From: Nitrospirota bacterium
Lineage (GTDB): Bacteria; Nitrospirota; Thermodesulfovibrionia; Thermodesulfovibrionales; JdFR-88
DNA length: 39,940 nucleotides
Direction of reading: 5' to 3'
NCBI GenBank assembly: GCA_021789735.1
Contig: JAJYJB010000013.1
Location: forward strand, 1-39,940
The position numbers and the translations under genes were made by a program. The notes under the pieces are model-generated. The model was given only the letters and a program-made list of their open reading frames with translations, did not search any database and was not told the origin of the DNA. Shown here one piece after another: positions 1 through 8,359 of the stretch (positions are counted from its first letter, which is position 1; the number at the start of each line of letters is the position of its first letter).

Positions 1-4
1 TTTC

Positions 5-33
5 GGGCCGGACGATATCCGGCCCTTTTTTTT
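5..33 (+). terminator. Rho-independent terminator
   Basis: A perfect 8-bp stem, GGGCCGGA and TCCGGCCC, encloses a 5-base loop and is followed by eight T residues on the plus strand. It would end a plus-strand gene lying left of the window. On the minus strand the hairpin is not followed by T residues, so it is unlikely to serve leuB. Confidence 0.85.
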
Positions 34-151
34 GCTCTGAGAGCACAAAAAAATTCACACAATCTATTCATTTAATCTTCAATTTTCCTTCAAAGTGTTG
101 GGGTAAATTTGAAAGCGGAAAGAGCGACAGGCTTTTTTCCTCCCTGACTCG

Positions 152-200
152 GGCCAGGGCCCCCGGAATAAAGGAACGGGGGCCCGGCCTTTTGTTTTTG
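152..200 (+). terminator. GC-rich hairpin followed by T-rich tract
   Basis: A 9-bp perfect stem (GGGCCCCCG at 157-165 with CGGGGGCCC at 177-185) is extended by a GGCC/GGCC outer stem past a bulged A. TTTTGTTTTT follows on the plus strand. It lies just beyond the minus-strand leuB stop, but its T tract is on the plus side. It may therefore be a second plus-strand terminator or a two-way barrier between the left-hand transcript and leuB. Nothing else is seen in bases 34-220. Confidence 0.6.
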
Positions 201-220
201 CCCTTTTCGTTTTTTCCGGT

Positions 221-1285
221 CTAGATGCCGGCGGCGAGTTTCGCGGCGAGGTCGCCGACTTCCGTCGTGCTCATGCCCATTTTGCCCGCGGCCAGACTTT
301 TTATGTGTTTTCCCGTGACCTGCATCACGGCGGCCTCTATCGCCATGGCCGCATCCGTCTGGCCAAGGTGCTCAAGCATCATCCCGCCCGCGCTGATGGC
401 GGCAAGCGGGTTTATGACGTTCTGTCCCTTGTACTTGGGGGCCGAACCGCCGATGGGCTCGAACATGGAGACCCCCGCGGGATTGATGTTGCCCCCCGCC
501 GCGATGCCCATGCCGCCCTGTATCATTGCGCCAAGGTCAGTGATGATATCGCCGAACATGTTGTCCGTGACAACGACGTCGAACCACTCCGGGTTTTTGA
601 CAAACCACATGGTTATGGCGTCCACATGGGCGTAGTCCGTCTTTACGTCCGGGTACTCCGGCGCGATTTCCCTGAAAGTCCTCTCCCAGAGGTCAAAGGC
701 ATAGGTGAGCACGTTTGTCTTTCCGCAAAGGGTAAGTTTTTTGCGCCTGTTTCTTTTCTGCGTATATTCAAACGCATACCTCAGGCACCTCTCGACGCCT
801 TTCCTTGTGTTTATCGACTCCTGAATGGCCACCTCGTCCGGCGTGCCTTTTTTAAGCGTGCCGCCCGCCCCCGTGTACAGCCCTTCGGAGTTTTCCCTCA
901 CAACGACGAGGTCTATGTCGTCCGGGCCCTTCCCCTTGAGCGGGCAGTCCACGCCGGGGTAGAGTTTTATCGGGCGCAGGTTGATGTACTGGTCCAGCTT
1001 GAAGCGCAGCTCAAGCAGGATGCCTTTTTCAAGGATGCCCGGCTTCACGTCCGGGTGCCCTATGGCCCCGAGATATATCGCGTCGAATTTTTTAAGCTCT
1101 TCTAGGGCGCCTGCGGGCAGCGTCTCCCCGGTCCTCAGGTAGCGCTCTCCGCCAAAATCGAAGTTCGTGTACCCCAGCTTGAAGTCGAAGCGGCCGGCAA
1201 CCGCGTTTAACGTCTTTATGCCTTCGGCTATCACCTCTGGGCCGGTGCCGTCACCGGGTATAAGAGCGATGTTGTAAGATTTCAT
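221..1285 (-). CDS. leuB: 3-isopropylmalate dehydrogenase
   Basis: This 354-residue protein belongs to the isocitrate/isopropylmalate dehydrogenase family. It oxidises and decarboxylates 3-isopropylmalate with NAD+ in cytosolic leucine synthesis. Visible hallmarks are the N-terminal [10 protein letters not shown] motif, [13 protein letters not shown] (substrate Arg residues), [11 protein letters not shown], the [11 protein letters not shown] metal-binding segment with its Asp residues, and the C-terminal [16 protein letters not shown] nucleotide site. The length is normal for LeuB. It lies 27 bases downstream of leuD on the same strand, so the two are probably cotranscribed. Related isocitrate or tartrate dehydrogenases share the fold; the leuD neighbour favours LeuB. 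Confidence 0.93.
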   Translation of the reverse strand: MKSYNIALIPGDGTGPEVIAEGIKTLNAVAGRFDFKLGYTNFDFGGERYLRTGETLPAGALEELKKFDAIYLGAIGHPDVKPGILEKGILLELRFKLDQYINLRPIKLYPGVDCPLKGKGPDDIDLVVVRENSEGLYTGAGGTLKKGTPDEVAIQESINTRKGVERCLRYAFEYTQKRNRRKKLTLCGKTNVLTYAFDLWERTFREIAPEYPDVKTDYAHVDAITMWFVKNPEWFDVVVTDNMFGDIITDLGAMIQGGMGIAAGGNINPAGVSMFEPIGGSAPKYKGQNVINPLAAISAGGMMLEHLGQTDAAMAIEAAVMQVTGKHIKSLAAGKMGMSTTEVGDLAAKLAAGI

Positions 1286-1312
1286 GTCGTATCTCCTTGT
1301 CTGTGATTTTTT

Positions 1313-1807
1313 CTATTTGCGCCCGGCCAGTTTTTTCTTCGTCCACTCCACAAGTCCGCCCGCGCTGACAAGCTCCCGCATGAAAGGCGGTATGGGGCTG
1401 GAGCTGTAGGTCTTGCCGCCAGCCAGGATTGTGCCCTTGTCCGTGTCTATCTCTATGACACTGCCCTCCTGCACGTTCTCAAAGAGCTCAGGGCATTCGA
1501 AGATGGGCAGCCCTATGTTGAAAGAGTTCCTGAAGAATATGCGGGCAAAGCTCTTGGCCACAACGGTGCTTATCCCTGCGGTCTTTATGGCCAGCGGGGC
1601 GTGCTCCCTTGAAGAGCCGCAGCCAAAGTTCTTGCCGGCCACGATGATGTCCCCGGGCCTGACCTTGCCCGGGAAATCCTTGTCTGCGTCCTCCATCACG
1701 TGCCTGGCAAGCTCCGCCGGGTCGGAGGTGTTAAGATACCTTGCCGGTATTATCGCGTCCGTGTCCACATCGTCACCGAATTTCCAGACCTTCCCTTTTA
1801 TGACCAT
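1313..1807 (-). CDS. leuD: 3-isopropylmalate dehydratase small subunit
   Basis: This is the small swivelling subunit of isopropylmalate isomerase, which works with LeuC to convert 2- to 3-isopropylmalate. The archaeal/thermophile-type LeuD pattern is clear: [22 protein letters not shown] at the N-terminus (about residues 3-24), then [14 protein letters not shown] and [18 protein letters not shown]. An ATG at 1828 is also in frame, but the ATG at 1807 follows a GGAGG at 1823-1819 and gives the family's normal N-terminus, so 1807 is preferred (164 residues). No leuC or leuA is present next to it; the next gene upstream is an unrelated redox subunit across a large hairpin. Homoaconitase small subunits look similar. 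Confidence 0.9.
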   Translation of the reverse strand: MVIKGKVWKFGDDVDTDAIIPARYLNTSDPAELARHVMEDADKDFPGKVRPGDIIVAGKNFGCGSSREHAPLAIKTAGISTVVAKSFARIFFRNSFNIGLPIFECPELFENVQEGSVIEIDTDKGTILAGGKTYSSSPIPPFMRELVSAGGLVEWTKKKLAGRK

Positions 1808-1842
1808 TTTTCGAGAAACCTCCACCATAGGAATAAATGAGA

Positions 1843-1872
1843 ATTGTATAACAGAGGCGGGAATCGAAGCAA
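1843..1872 (-). promoter_or_regulatory. Candidate promoter for leuD-leuB
   Basis: On the minus strand TTGCTT (1872-1867) and TACAAT (1848-1843) are separated by 18 bases. A start near 1836 would give a leader of about 30 bases before the leuD ATG at 1807. The -35 box is only a partial match. Confidence 0.4.
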
Positions 1873-1951
1873 GCCGGACGCGGCCATTTTATTTTTAAAG
1901 GCCCCGCCATCCCTCCGCCCCCGCATAAAACTGAATGGCCGTTTTTGAAAT

Positions 1952-2001
1952 GCCGGAGGCTGGCGAAAAAACCTTTTAGGTTTTTTTAACCAGCCCCCGG
2001 C
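1952..2001 (-). terminator. Long two-tier hairpin after the redox operon
   Basis: A 12-bp stem (1952-1963 with 1990-2001, one A/C mismatch) encloses a second A/T-rich stem, AAAAAACC with GGTTTTTT. It lies 46 bases beyond the stop of the NuoG-like gene and upstream of leuD. It probably ends the nine-gene minus-strand operon. The T runs are inside the hairpin rather than after it, so it may be a transcript-end or processing structure rather than a textbook terminator. Confidence 0.55.
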
Positions 2002-2047
2002 ACTCTGATTTTCTTTTCCCGGTCTGCGGTTCCCGGCCTTCTTCAGC

Positions 2048-4495
2048 TCACGCCGCTTCCACTTTCACCGCCACTGTCGGCGCTTCACCGTTTTTCGAGG
2101 GCACGGTGAGCAGGTTCACCTTGGCGTGGGCAAAGTGCACCGGAGCAAATACCATCCCCTGCGGGACCTCCTCGGTGACCCTGGCCTTAAGGTAAATTGC
2201 CTCCCCGCTTCGTCCGCTAATCTTGACGAAACTCTCGTTGTATATGCCGCGGGCACCCGCATCCGCCGGGTTTATCTGGAGGCAGGCATCAGGGGCGGCG
2301 GAGTCCAGGTTGTTGGATATGGTGGTGAGGCTCCCCGAATGCTGCATGAGGTTGCCGGTGGCGAAGATGAACGGATAGCCTTCATCGGCGGGCTCCCTCA
2401 TCTCCTGCTGCACGGGCGAGAGCGCCGGATGGGCCTGCCCCCCATCGTGGGGCAGTTCCAGGAGCGCCCTCGCGGAAAGGCTGGCAAAGCTTTTTGCGTC
2501 CAGGTCGGTATTCATCAACCTGCCGATGTTTCTGAGTATCTTCCAGTCCGGCATGGCGGCCCCCGTTTCCGGCAGGCATTTGTTGATCTTTTGCGGCTTG
2601 CCGGTCATCCCCATGAAGGTCCCGTCCTTTTCCCCCCAGCCGGATGCCGGGAGCACGACATGGGCAAGCTTTGCCGTGGCGGTCATCATTATGTCCTGGA
2701 CGATGAGCAGTTCCAGGCCGCCAAGCGTGTCCATGACCCTGGCCGTGTCAGGGAACGTGACAGCCGGGTTCTCGCCCATTATGTACATCGCCTTCATCCG
2801 TCCCCCGTACATCATTGCCATGGCGTCAAGGCCCGTCCCGGGGCCTTCCAGGGCCAGATGTGTCCCCATGGTGTTTGCGAATTCAGGCGGCAGGCCCAGG
2901 GCCTCAGGCCCCCTGCCAAGCAGGATCGCCAGGTCCATGAGGGCAAGCGCCGTGCCTTCTCCCTTCGTGTTCTCGGAGCTTCCGAAACACGCCATGAGCA
3001 TCGGGTTCTTTGCGGCCGCAAGCGCGCGGGCCGTCTCCCTGACGCCCTGTTCGGACACGCCGGCAACGCCCGCGGCCGCAGAGGGGCTGTATTTCTCAAG
3101 GGCTTTTTTGATCTCCTCAAACCCCTTTACATCTTCGGCCTTTTTGTCGTGCAGGCCTTCTTCGATGAGGGCGCTCATGATGCCGTTCACAAGGGCAACG
3201 CCGGTTGCGGGCCTTATGCGCAGCCACTGGGAGCTCCACCTCGCGAGCTTGGTCTCCCTCGGGTCGGCCACTATGAGGGCCGCCCTGAAATCCCTGCGGG
3301 CCGCAAGGGCCTTGAGGCCGTAGACGGGATGTGTGGAGGTGAGGTCTGACTCCAAGACGAAAATCGCATCGGACCTGAGTGGCGCGTCGAGGTCCATGAA
3401 GAGCCTGTCCATGCCAAATGCCTTTTTGAGAGCCTCCACCTGCTTGGAATAGCCGAGCCTCGTCCTTGAGTCCACATTTGTGGAGCCCACGGCAAGCTCC
3501 ATGAACTTTTTGAGCATGTAGTTGTCTTCCACCGAGCAGCGCTCGGAGCCCAGAGCGCCTATGGCCTGCGGGCCGTGGGCCGCCTTTACCTCGGAAAGCC
3601 TCCCAGCCACAAACTCAAGGGCCTCCTGCCAGGTGGCGGGCTCAAGCCTGCCCTCCTTCCGGACAAGCGGCGTTGTGAGCCTGCGCTCCGATTCTATGAA
3701 GTCGAACCCGAACCTGCCCCTGGGGCAGAGGTCCCCCTTGCTCACTCCGGCCCCGTCCCTGCCCCTTGCGCGCAGGATGTGCCCGTCCCTGATGCTGAGG
3801 ACGGAGGTGCACCCGACGGAGCAGTATGGGCAGATGTTCTCCTGCTCGTCCATCAGCCATACCCTGGAACGGAACTTGTAAGGCTTTACCCCCAGGGCGC
3901 CCACCGGACAGGAATCAACGCACTGGCCGCAGAACTCGCAGTCCAGCGTTTCCTCGAACGCGGGGCTTACCTTTGTCCTGAACCCCCTGCCGATAAGGTT
4001 TATGGCGCCCACGCCCTGGTGCTCCTTGCAGATCCTTACGCACTTGCCGCACAGGATGCACCTGTTTGGGTTCCTTTCTATGAGGGGCGCGGCGGTTGAC
4101 TCCGGCTCGTGCTTCCTCTCGTCGGAAAACCTGCTTGCCACAGGTCCGTACTTGAAGGCCAGGTCCTGCAGGTCGCATTCCCCCGCCTTGTCGCATACGG
4201 GGCAGTCAAGCGGATGATGGATGAGCAGCAGCTCAAGGACGGTCCTTCTTGCCTTCTCCAGCTTGGGCGTCTCCGTATGGATGACCATCCCCGGCTCCGC
4301 CGGCGTGGAGCAGGAGGCAAGAAGCTTTTTTTGCCCCTCCACCTCCACCAGGCAGAGACGGCAGCCGCCGTATGGCGTCAGCCTCCTGTCCCAGCAGAGG
4401 TGCGGTATGTATATCCCGTTTGCAAGGGCGGCCTGCAAGATGGTGGTCTTGGGCTCCGCCTGTATGTTTTTCCCGTTTATGACGAACTCTATCAT
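2048..4495 (-). CDS. NuoG-like iron-sulfur/molybdopterin-fold subunit
   Basis: This 815-residue electron-transfer subunit has the NuoG/formate-dehydrogenase layout. The order is a [2Fe-2S] domain (C34, C45, C48, C62), a His-Cys [4Fe-4S] site (H94, C98, C101, C107), two [4Fe-4S] ferredoxin motifs (C146-C156 and C186-C196), a molybdopterin-type [4Fe-4S] site (C222, C225, C229, C257), a molybdopterin oxidoreductase fold and a C-terminal dinucleotide-binding domain. Where catalytic formate dehydrogenases carry the Cys/Sec ligand, this protein reads DSRTRLGYS with Gly at about residue 348, so it is probably not a Mo/W catalyst. No [FeFe]-hydrogenase H-cluster motif is present. A longer frame runs upstream to 4840, but that part is a shadow of the preceding gene. 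The ATG at 4495 overlaps that gene's stop as ATGA, showing tight coupling to the NuoF-like subunit. Confidence 0.85.
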   Translation of the reverse strand: MIEFVINGKNIQAEPKTTILQAALANGIYIPHLCWDRRLTPYGGCRLCLVEVEGQKKLLASCSTPAEPGMVIHTETPKLEKARRTVLELLLIHHPLDCPVCDKAGECDLQDLAFKYGPVASRFSDERKHEPESTAAPLIERNPNRCILCGKCVRICKEHQGVGAINLIGRGFRTKVSPAFEETLDCEFCGQCVDSCPVGALGVKPYKFRSRVWLMDEQENICPYCSVGCTSVLSIRDGHILRARGRDGAGVSKGDLCPRGRFGFDFIESERRLTTPLVRKEGRLEPATWQEALEFVAGRLSEVKAAHGPQAIGALGSERCSVEDNYMLKKFMELAVGSTNVDSRTRLGYSKQVEALKKAFGMDRLFMDLDAPLRSDAIFVLESDLTSTHPVYGLKALAARRDFRAALIVADPRETKLARWSSQWLRIRPATGVALVNGIMSALIEEGLHDKKAEDVKGFEEIKKALEKYSPSAAAGVAGVSEQGVRETARALAAAKNPMLMACFGSSENTKGEGTALALMDLAILLGRGPEALGLPPEFANTMGTHLALEGPGTGLDAMAMMYGGRMKAMYIMGENPAVTFPDTARVMDTLGGLELLIVQDIMMTATAKLAHVVLPASGWGEKDGTFMGMTGKPQKINKCLPETGAAMPDWKILRNIGRLMNTDLDAKSFASLSARALLELPHDGGQAHPALSPVQQEMREPADEGYPFIFATGNLMQHSGSLTTISNNLDSAAPDACLQINPADAGARGIYNESFVKISGRSGEAIYLKARVTEEVPQGMVFAPVHFAHAKVNLLTVPSKNGEAPTVAVKVEAA

Positions 4496-6339
4496 CTCGT
4501 CTCTACTCCTTTGGCCTTTTCTATCAGTTCCTTGCCCAGTCTGCCGGGGCCCGCCTTGAGCGCGCCGAACTTGCACGCCTCGTAGCAGGAGCGGCATTTT
4601 ACGCACAGGCTCTGGTCTATGACGTGCGGTTTCTTCTTTTCTCCGGACACCGCTTTCTGAGGGCAGACCCGCACGCACGCGCCGCAGCCCTTGCAGGTCT
4701 CCGGGTCTACGTAGAAGGTGACAAGGGGCCTGCAGACGCCGGCCTTGCACCACCCCTCCCGGATATGGGACTCGTATTCGTCCCTGAAGTATTTTATGGT
4801 GGAGAGCACGGGGTTCGGGGCCGTCTGGCCAAGGCCGCACAACGATGTGTTTATGATGTCCTGGGCAAGGTCTGCCAGGAGCTCTATGTCGCCCTCTTTT
4901 CCCCTCCCCTCGGTTATGTCCACAAGCTTGTCATGCATGACCTTTGTCCCAATCCGGCAGGGGGGGCATTTGCCGCAGGACTCGTCCGTGGTGAACTCCA
5001 GGAAGAACTTGGCCACGCTCACCATGCAGTTGTAGTCGTCTATGACCACCATGCCGCCAGAACCCACGATGGCGCCCGTCTGCATGATGTCCTCGTAGGT
5101 GACGGGTGTGTCCAGCAGGGATTCCGGAATGCAGCCGCCCGAAGGGCCGCCAAGCTGCACCGCCTTGTACTTTCTGCCCTTCTTCATCCCGCCGCCGATA
5201 TCGAATATGACCTTTCTGAGCGGTATGCCCATGGGCACTTCAATAAGGCCAATGTTGTTTATGGCCCCCGTGAGCGCGAAGACCTTCGTGCCGGTCGACT
5301 TTTCCGTGCCCAGGCTCTTGAACCATTGGGCGCCTTTCAGTATTATGGACGGTATGTTGGCGTAGGTCTCCACGTTATTGAGGACCGTGGGTTTTTTCCA
5401 CAGGCCCTGCGAGGCGGGAAAAGGCGGCCTTGGTATGGGCATGCCGCGCTTGCCCTCAAGGGAGCGCATGAGCGCAGTCTCCTCGCCGCAGACGAACGCC
5501 CCCGCCCCCTGGTATATCTCTATATCCAGGTTGAAGCCGGTGCCCAGGATGTCCTCGCCCAGAAGCCCGTATGCTCTTGCGTCGTCTATGGCCCTCTGTA
5601 GCCTCTGGACCGCAAGCGGGTATTCGGCCCTTACATAAATATATCCCTTGCTGGCCCCGATGGCCTTTGCCCCTATTATCATGCCCTCAAGGACGACGTG
5701 CGGGTCCGCCTCCATGATGCTCCTGTCCATGAACGCTCCCGGGTCTCCCTCGTCCCCGTTGCACAGGATGTATTTAAGCGGGCCGGGCACCCTGGAGCAG
5801 AGCTCCCACTTGAGGCCCGTGGGAAAGCCGGCGCCCCCTCTGCCCCTGAGACCCGATGCCTTGATCTCCGCTATTATCTCTTCCGGGGTCATGCCGGAGA
5901 GCGCCTTGGCCGCCGCCTGGTAGCCGTCCCTCGCAATGTATTCCTCTATCTTCTCCGGGTCTATGAGCCCCTTGTTCTTAAGGGCCCTGAGCACCTGGAG
6001 GTTGAAAAAAGGTATCTCGCTCATGACGGGCAGGATCTTTTTCTTCTCCGGCTCCTTGTACATGAGCCTCTGGACCGGCCTGCCTTTAAGAAGATGCTCC
6101 TCGACTATCTCCGGGACGTCCGCCGGGGTGAGCTTTTCATAGAAAGTGCCGTCAGGGTAGACGGTCATTATGGGGCCCTCGGCGCAGAAGCCGTTGCAGC
6201 CGGTTATGACTATGCTTATCTCTTTTTCGAGCCCCCGGGCAAGGAGCTCGGCCTCTAGGGCCTGCTTCACCTTGAGCCCGCCGCTCGCGATGCAGCCCGT
6301 CCCTCCGCATATCATCAGGTTAGCCCTGAACTTGTCCAT
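4492..6339 (-). CDS. NuoF/HndC-like NAD(P)H-oxidising flavoprotein subunit
   Basis: This 615-residue subunit has the HndC/HydB domain order. A thioredoxin-like [2Fe-2S] domain comes first (C11, C16, C48, C52). The NuoF core follows, with the glycine-rich GLRGRGGAGFPTG loop, the NGDEGDPGAF flavin segment and the GAFVCGEETAL segment. Next are a [4Fe-4S] site (ESCGKCPPCR plus a later Cys in SLCGLGQTAPNP) and a C-terminal pair of ferredoxin motifs (CKGCGACVRVCP and CVKCRSCYEACKFG). Such subunits bind FMN and NAD(P)H and pass electrons to ferredoxin-like clusters; in hydrogenases of this type they are the site of electron bifurcation. A GGAGG lies 11 bases before the ATG. It is cotranscribed with the HndB-like gene upstream and the NuoG-like gene downstream. 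Confidence 0.9.
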   Translation of the reverse strand: MDKFRANLMICGGTGCIASGGLKVKQALEAELLARGLEKEISIVITGCNGFCAEGPIMTVYPDGTFYEKLTPADVPEIVEEHLLKGRPVQRLMYKEPEKKKILPVMSEIPFFNLQVLRALKNKGLIDPEKIEEYIARDGYQAAAKALSGMTPEEIIAEIKASGLRGRGGAGFPTGLKWELCSRVPGPLKYILCNGDEGDPGAFMDRSIMEADPHVVLEGMIIGAKAIGASKGYIYVRAEYPLAVQRLQRAIDDARAYGLLGEDILGTGFNLDIEIYQGAGAFVCGEETALMRSLEGKRGMPIPRPPFPASQGLWKKPTVLNNVETYANIPSIILKGAQWFKSLGTEKSTGTKVFALTGAINNIGLIEVPMGIPLRKVIFDIGGGMKKGRKYKAVQLGGPSGGCIPESLLDTPVTYEDIMQTGAIVGSGGMVVIDDYNCMVSVAKFFLEFTTDESCGKCPPCRIGTKVMHDKLVDITEGRGKEGDIELLADLAQDIINTSLCGLGQTAPNPVLSTIKYFRDEYESHIREGWCKAGVCRPLVTFYVDPETCKGCGACVRVCPQKAVSGEKKKPHVIDQSLCVKCRSCYEACKFGALKAGPGRLGKELIEKAKGVETR

Positions 6340-6389
6340 CTTTATGGTTCCTCCAACAAGGGAAAAATCGGTTTCTGTCTATATTTTTT

Positions 6390-6773
6390 TCAATAAGAGG
6401 TCTCGTTGCCCATCACCAGGGCGTATTCCAGAACGGCGTTGCCCCCCTGGATGTGCTCGGCGAATATCCTCCTCATCTTTTCCGCGTCCAGCTGGCAGTA
6501 TTTGACAGGCGCCTGGCCCACGAGCTCCACCGTGGCCATGGGCTCCTTGCTGCAAAGCCCCGCGCAGCCAGATGCCGTGACCACGACGTCCTTGACGCCG
6601 GCCTGCGCGAGGGCCTCAACGAGGGCGCTCATTACTTCCCTGGCCCCGGCGGCTATCCCGCATGTGCCCATGTGTATGGTCACTTTCGCCCTGTAGCTGC
6701 CGTGCCTAAGGGTGAAGGTGGCCTCATACTTCTCCTTGATCTTTTTCAGGTCGTCTATGGTCAGCTTTTGCAT
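6390..6773 (-). CDS. HndB-like thioredoxin-fold [2Fe-2S] ferredoxin subunit
   Basis: This small subunit (127 residues) has a thioredoxin-like [2Fe-2S] fold, related to HndB of NADP-reducing hydrogenases. The signature HMGTCGIAAGA (C38) and ASGCAGLCSKEP (C70, C74) is visible, with another Cys at 93. The first cluster Cys of the canonical motif is His here, as is usual in HndB as I remember the family. A strong AGGAGG sits upstream of the ATG. Its place between the NuoE fusion and the NuoF gene matches the gene order of hnd-type operons. It probably acts as an electron carrier or assembly/structural subunit of the complex. Confidence 0.85.
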   Translation of the reverse strand: MQKLTIDDLKKIKEKYEATFTLRHGSYRAKVTIHMGTCGIAAGAREVMSALVEALAQAGVKDVVVTASGCAGLCSKEPMATVELVGQAPVKYCQLDAEKMRRIFAEHIQGGNAVLEYALVMGNETSY

Positions 6774-6849
6774 GAAAAAACGCCTCCTTTTGGGCTGCGG
6801 CCCAGTTTTTTCCTGCCGCTCTCATCATTGTTCGTATTTGGGCAAGCCC

Positions 6850-7710
6850 TCATTGTTCGTATTGGGCCAGTATGTCCAGCGTCTTCACCGGGTTCACGGA
6901 ACCGTGGGTGTCCTTGTCCACCACGACCACCGGGGCAAGACCGCATGCACCAAGGCACCTTACGCTCTCGAGCGAGAATTTCTTGTCGGCCGTGACCTCC
7001 CCGATGTCTATCTGCAGATGCTCCTTGAGCCTCGCCAGTATCTCCTCCGCCCTTTTCACGTAGCACGCGGTGCCCAGGCAGACCCTTACGTTGTGTTTGC
7101 CCTTGGGCTTCATCGTGAAAAAAGAATAGAAGGAGACCACCCCGTGCACTTCGCTTACCGGCACATTCAGCCCGCGGGCTATGTGCCTCTGCACTACGGG
7201 CGGCAGGTAGCCCACAAGCTCCTGCGCTTCCTGGAGCACCGGGATAAGGCTCCCCGGCCTGTCCTTGTGCTTGTCTATTATCGCGGTCAGCTTTTCGGCC
7301 ATGTCCCCGGTGAAATCCTGCGCTTCCGCCTTCGCCGATTTCTTCCTCACCTCCATTGCCTTTGCGGCGGTCTCCACGAGAAGCGACGGAGAAAACGGCT
7401 TGGGCAGGTAGTCTATGATGCCCAGGGTGAGGGCCTCTTTTATGCTCTCCTGCGACGGGTGCCCGGTAATGAGCACGACGCATATCTCCGGGTTTTTGGA
7501 CCTGAGCCTCCGCATGAACTCCATCCCGTCCATGCCGGGCATCTTTATATCGGTTATGACAAGGTCGTAAGGTTTTGCGCCTTCGAGCATCTCGATGGCC
7601 CTGAGGGCCGAAAGCGCGGTGCTCACATCGTACCCCTCCGGCTTCAGTATGCGCTCACAGCTTTTAAGCACCACTTCCTCGTCATCGACAACCAGAATGC
7701 TGCCTTTCAT
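6850..7710 (-). CDS. Response-regulator receiver fused to NuoE/HndA [2Fe-2S] subunit
   Basis: This is a 286-residue two-domain protein. Residues 1-120 form a CheY-like receiver with the acidic pair D9/D10, phosphoacceptor D54 in LVITDIKMPGMDG, T82 and K104. Residues 135-286 form a complete NuoE/HndA domain with [2Fe-2S] ligands C211 and C216 (CLGTAC) and C252 and C256 (CLGAC). The NuoE part is the partner that electrically completes NuoF-type flavoproteins. A normal NuoE begins roughly at residue 135, so the receiver is a true N-terminal addition rather than a frame artefact: one frame covers both domains, and GGAGG precedes the ATG. Phosphorylation could alter assembly or electron flow; this is inference. 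No DNA-binding domain is present. Confidence 0.88.
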   Translation of the reverse strand: MKGSILVVDDEEVVLKSCERILKPEGYDVSTALSALRAIEMLEGAKPYDLVITDIKMPGMDGMEFMRRLRSKNPEICVVLITGHPSQESIKEALTLGIIDYLPKPFSPSLLVETAAKAMEVRKKSAKAEAQDFTGDMAEKLTAIIDKHKDRPGSLIPVLQEAQELVGYLPPVVQRHIARGLNVPVSEVHGVVSFYSFFTMKPKGKHNVRVCLGTACYVKRAEEILARLKEHLQIDIGEVTADKKFSLESVRCLGACGLAPVVVVDKDTHGSVNPVKTLDILAQYEQ

Positions 7711-7746
7711 TTCACTAAAATCCTCCTTGAACAGATAAAGGGGTCA

Positions 7747-8358
7747 TTAAATCCTATTATGACTCTTTGCCGTTATCTTTGCCTGCTGTCTGCCCTGGGC
7801 GATGGCGCGGTTTATGGAGTCCTTTACCAGAAGCAGTATCTCAGGCAGGTTCACGGGCGTATCTCCAAGCTCCTCCACAAGCGCCCCGGAATCAAACCCG
7901 CAATGGAAGCCGCCGCCCGTCTCCCCGCTGTTGATGACGTCATAGAACAGGACGTATCTTATCTCCGGGTGGCCGCACATCAGCGAGAGCATGGTGGCCC
8001 CCAGGTCCCCCAGCGGTTTTCTGTCCACATGGCTGTGCCTGAAGGAGGCCAATAGCGTGGTGCCCCGGCCCGGCTCCGAATCCAGCCGGAACTCCCCGCC
8101 GCATTCCAGGGCCGCCTGCTTGAGCAGCGGTATCCCCAGCCCGAAACGCTTCCCGTTTTTCCGGTCTTCCCATGAAGTAAAGAACGGGTCCTCCGCCCTG
8201 GGCAGGACCTCGCCGTCCATGCCCCGGCCGTTGTCCTCCACGCTGAGCGAATAGATGTCCCTGGCCAGGTCCTCCTCTATCCGTATGACTATCCTTGTGG
8301 CCCCGGCGTTTATCGAGTTTTCAGCGATGTCCAGGATATGCAGCGAAAGGTCTTCCAT
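7747..8358 (-). CDS. GHKL (HATPase) protein of redox operon
   Basis: This 203-residue ATP-binding protein has the GHKL N box (LDIAENSINAGA), G1 box (DNGRGMD), and G2 region (GKRFGLGIPLLKQ). It lacks a dimerisation/phosphoacceptor His domain, so it is not a full histidine kinase. The C-terminal 100 residues are specific to this family and hold HCGFDSG and LPEILLLVKDSI. The frame runs up to 8403, but the ATG at 8358 follows the upstream stop by one base and gives the usual start MEDLSLHILD. Similar single-HATPase proteins sit in bifurcating hydrogenase operons. It may phosphorylate the adjacent receiver domains or Ser/Thr residues; neither is shown by the sequence. Confidence 0.82.
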   Translation of the reverse strand: MEDLSLHILDIAENSINAGATRIVIRIEEDLARDIYSLSVEDNGRGMDGEVLPRAEDPFFTSWEDRKNGKRFGLGIPLLKQAALECGGEFRLDSEPGRGTTLLASFRHSHVDRKPLGDLGATMLSLMCGHPEIRYVLFYDVINSGETGGGFHCGFDSGALVEELGDTPVNLPEILLLVKDSINRAIAQGRQQAKITAKSHNRI

Positions 8359-8359
8359 T

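Noticed and set aside
305..1105. Long plus-strand frames opposite leuB and other genes
   Set aside because: They are GC-rich shadows of the minus-strand genes, with no recognisable domains.
2048..4495. Selenocysteine or Cys-based formate dehydrogenase
   Set aside because: No in-frame TGA and no Cys at the ligand site; the aligned residue is Gly.
4496..4840. N-terminal 115-residue extension of the NuoG-like frame
   Set aside because: It is rich in Arg/Gly, has no domain and overlaps the NuoF gene in another frame. The ATG at 4495 has ATGA overlap and the normal family start.
4492..7710. [FeFe]-hydrogenase catalytic subunit in the first redox operon
   Set aside because: None of the H-cluster Cys motifs are found in any frame of 2.0-10.7 kb.
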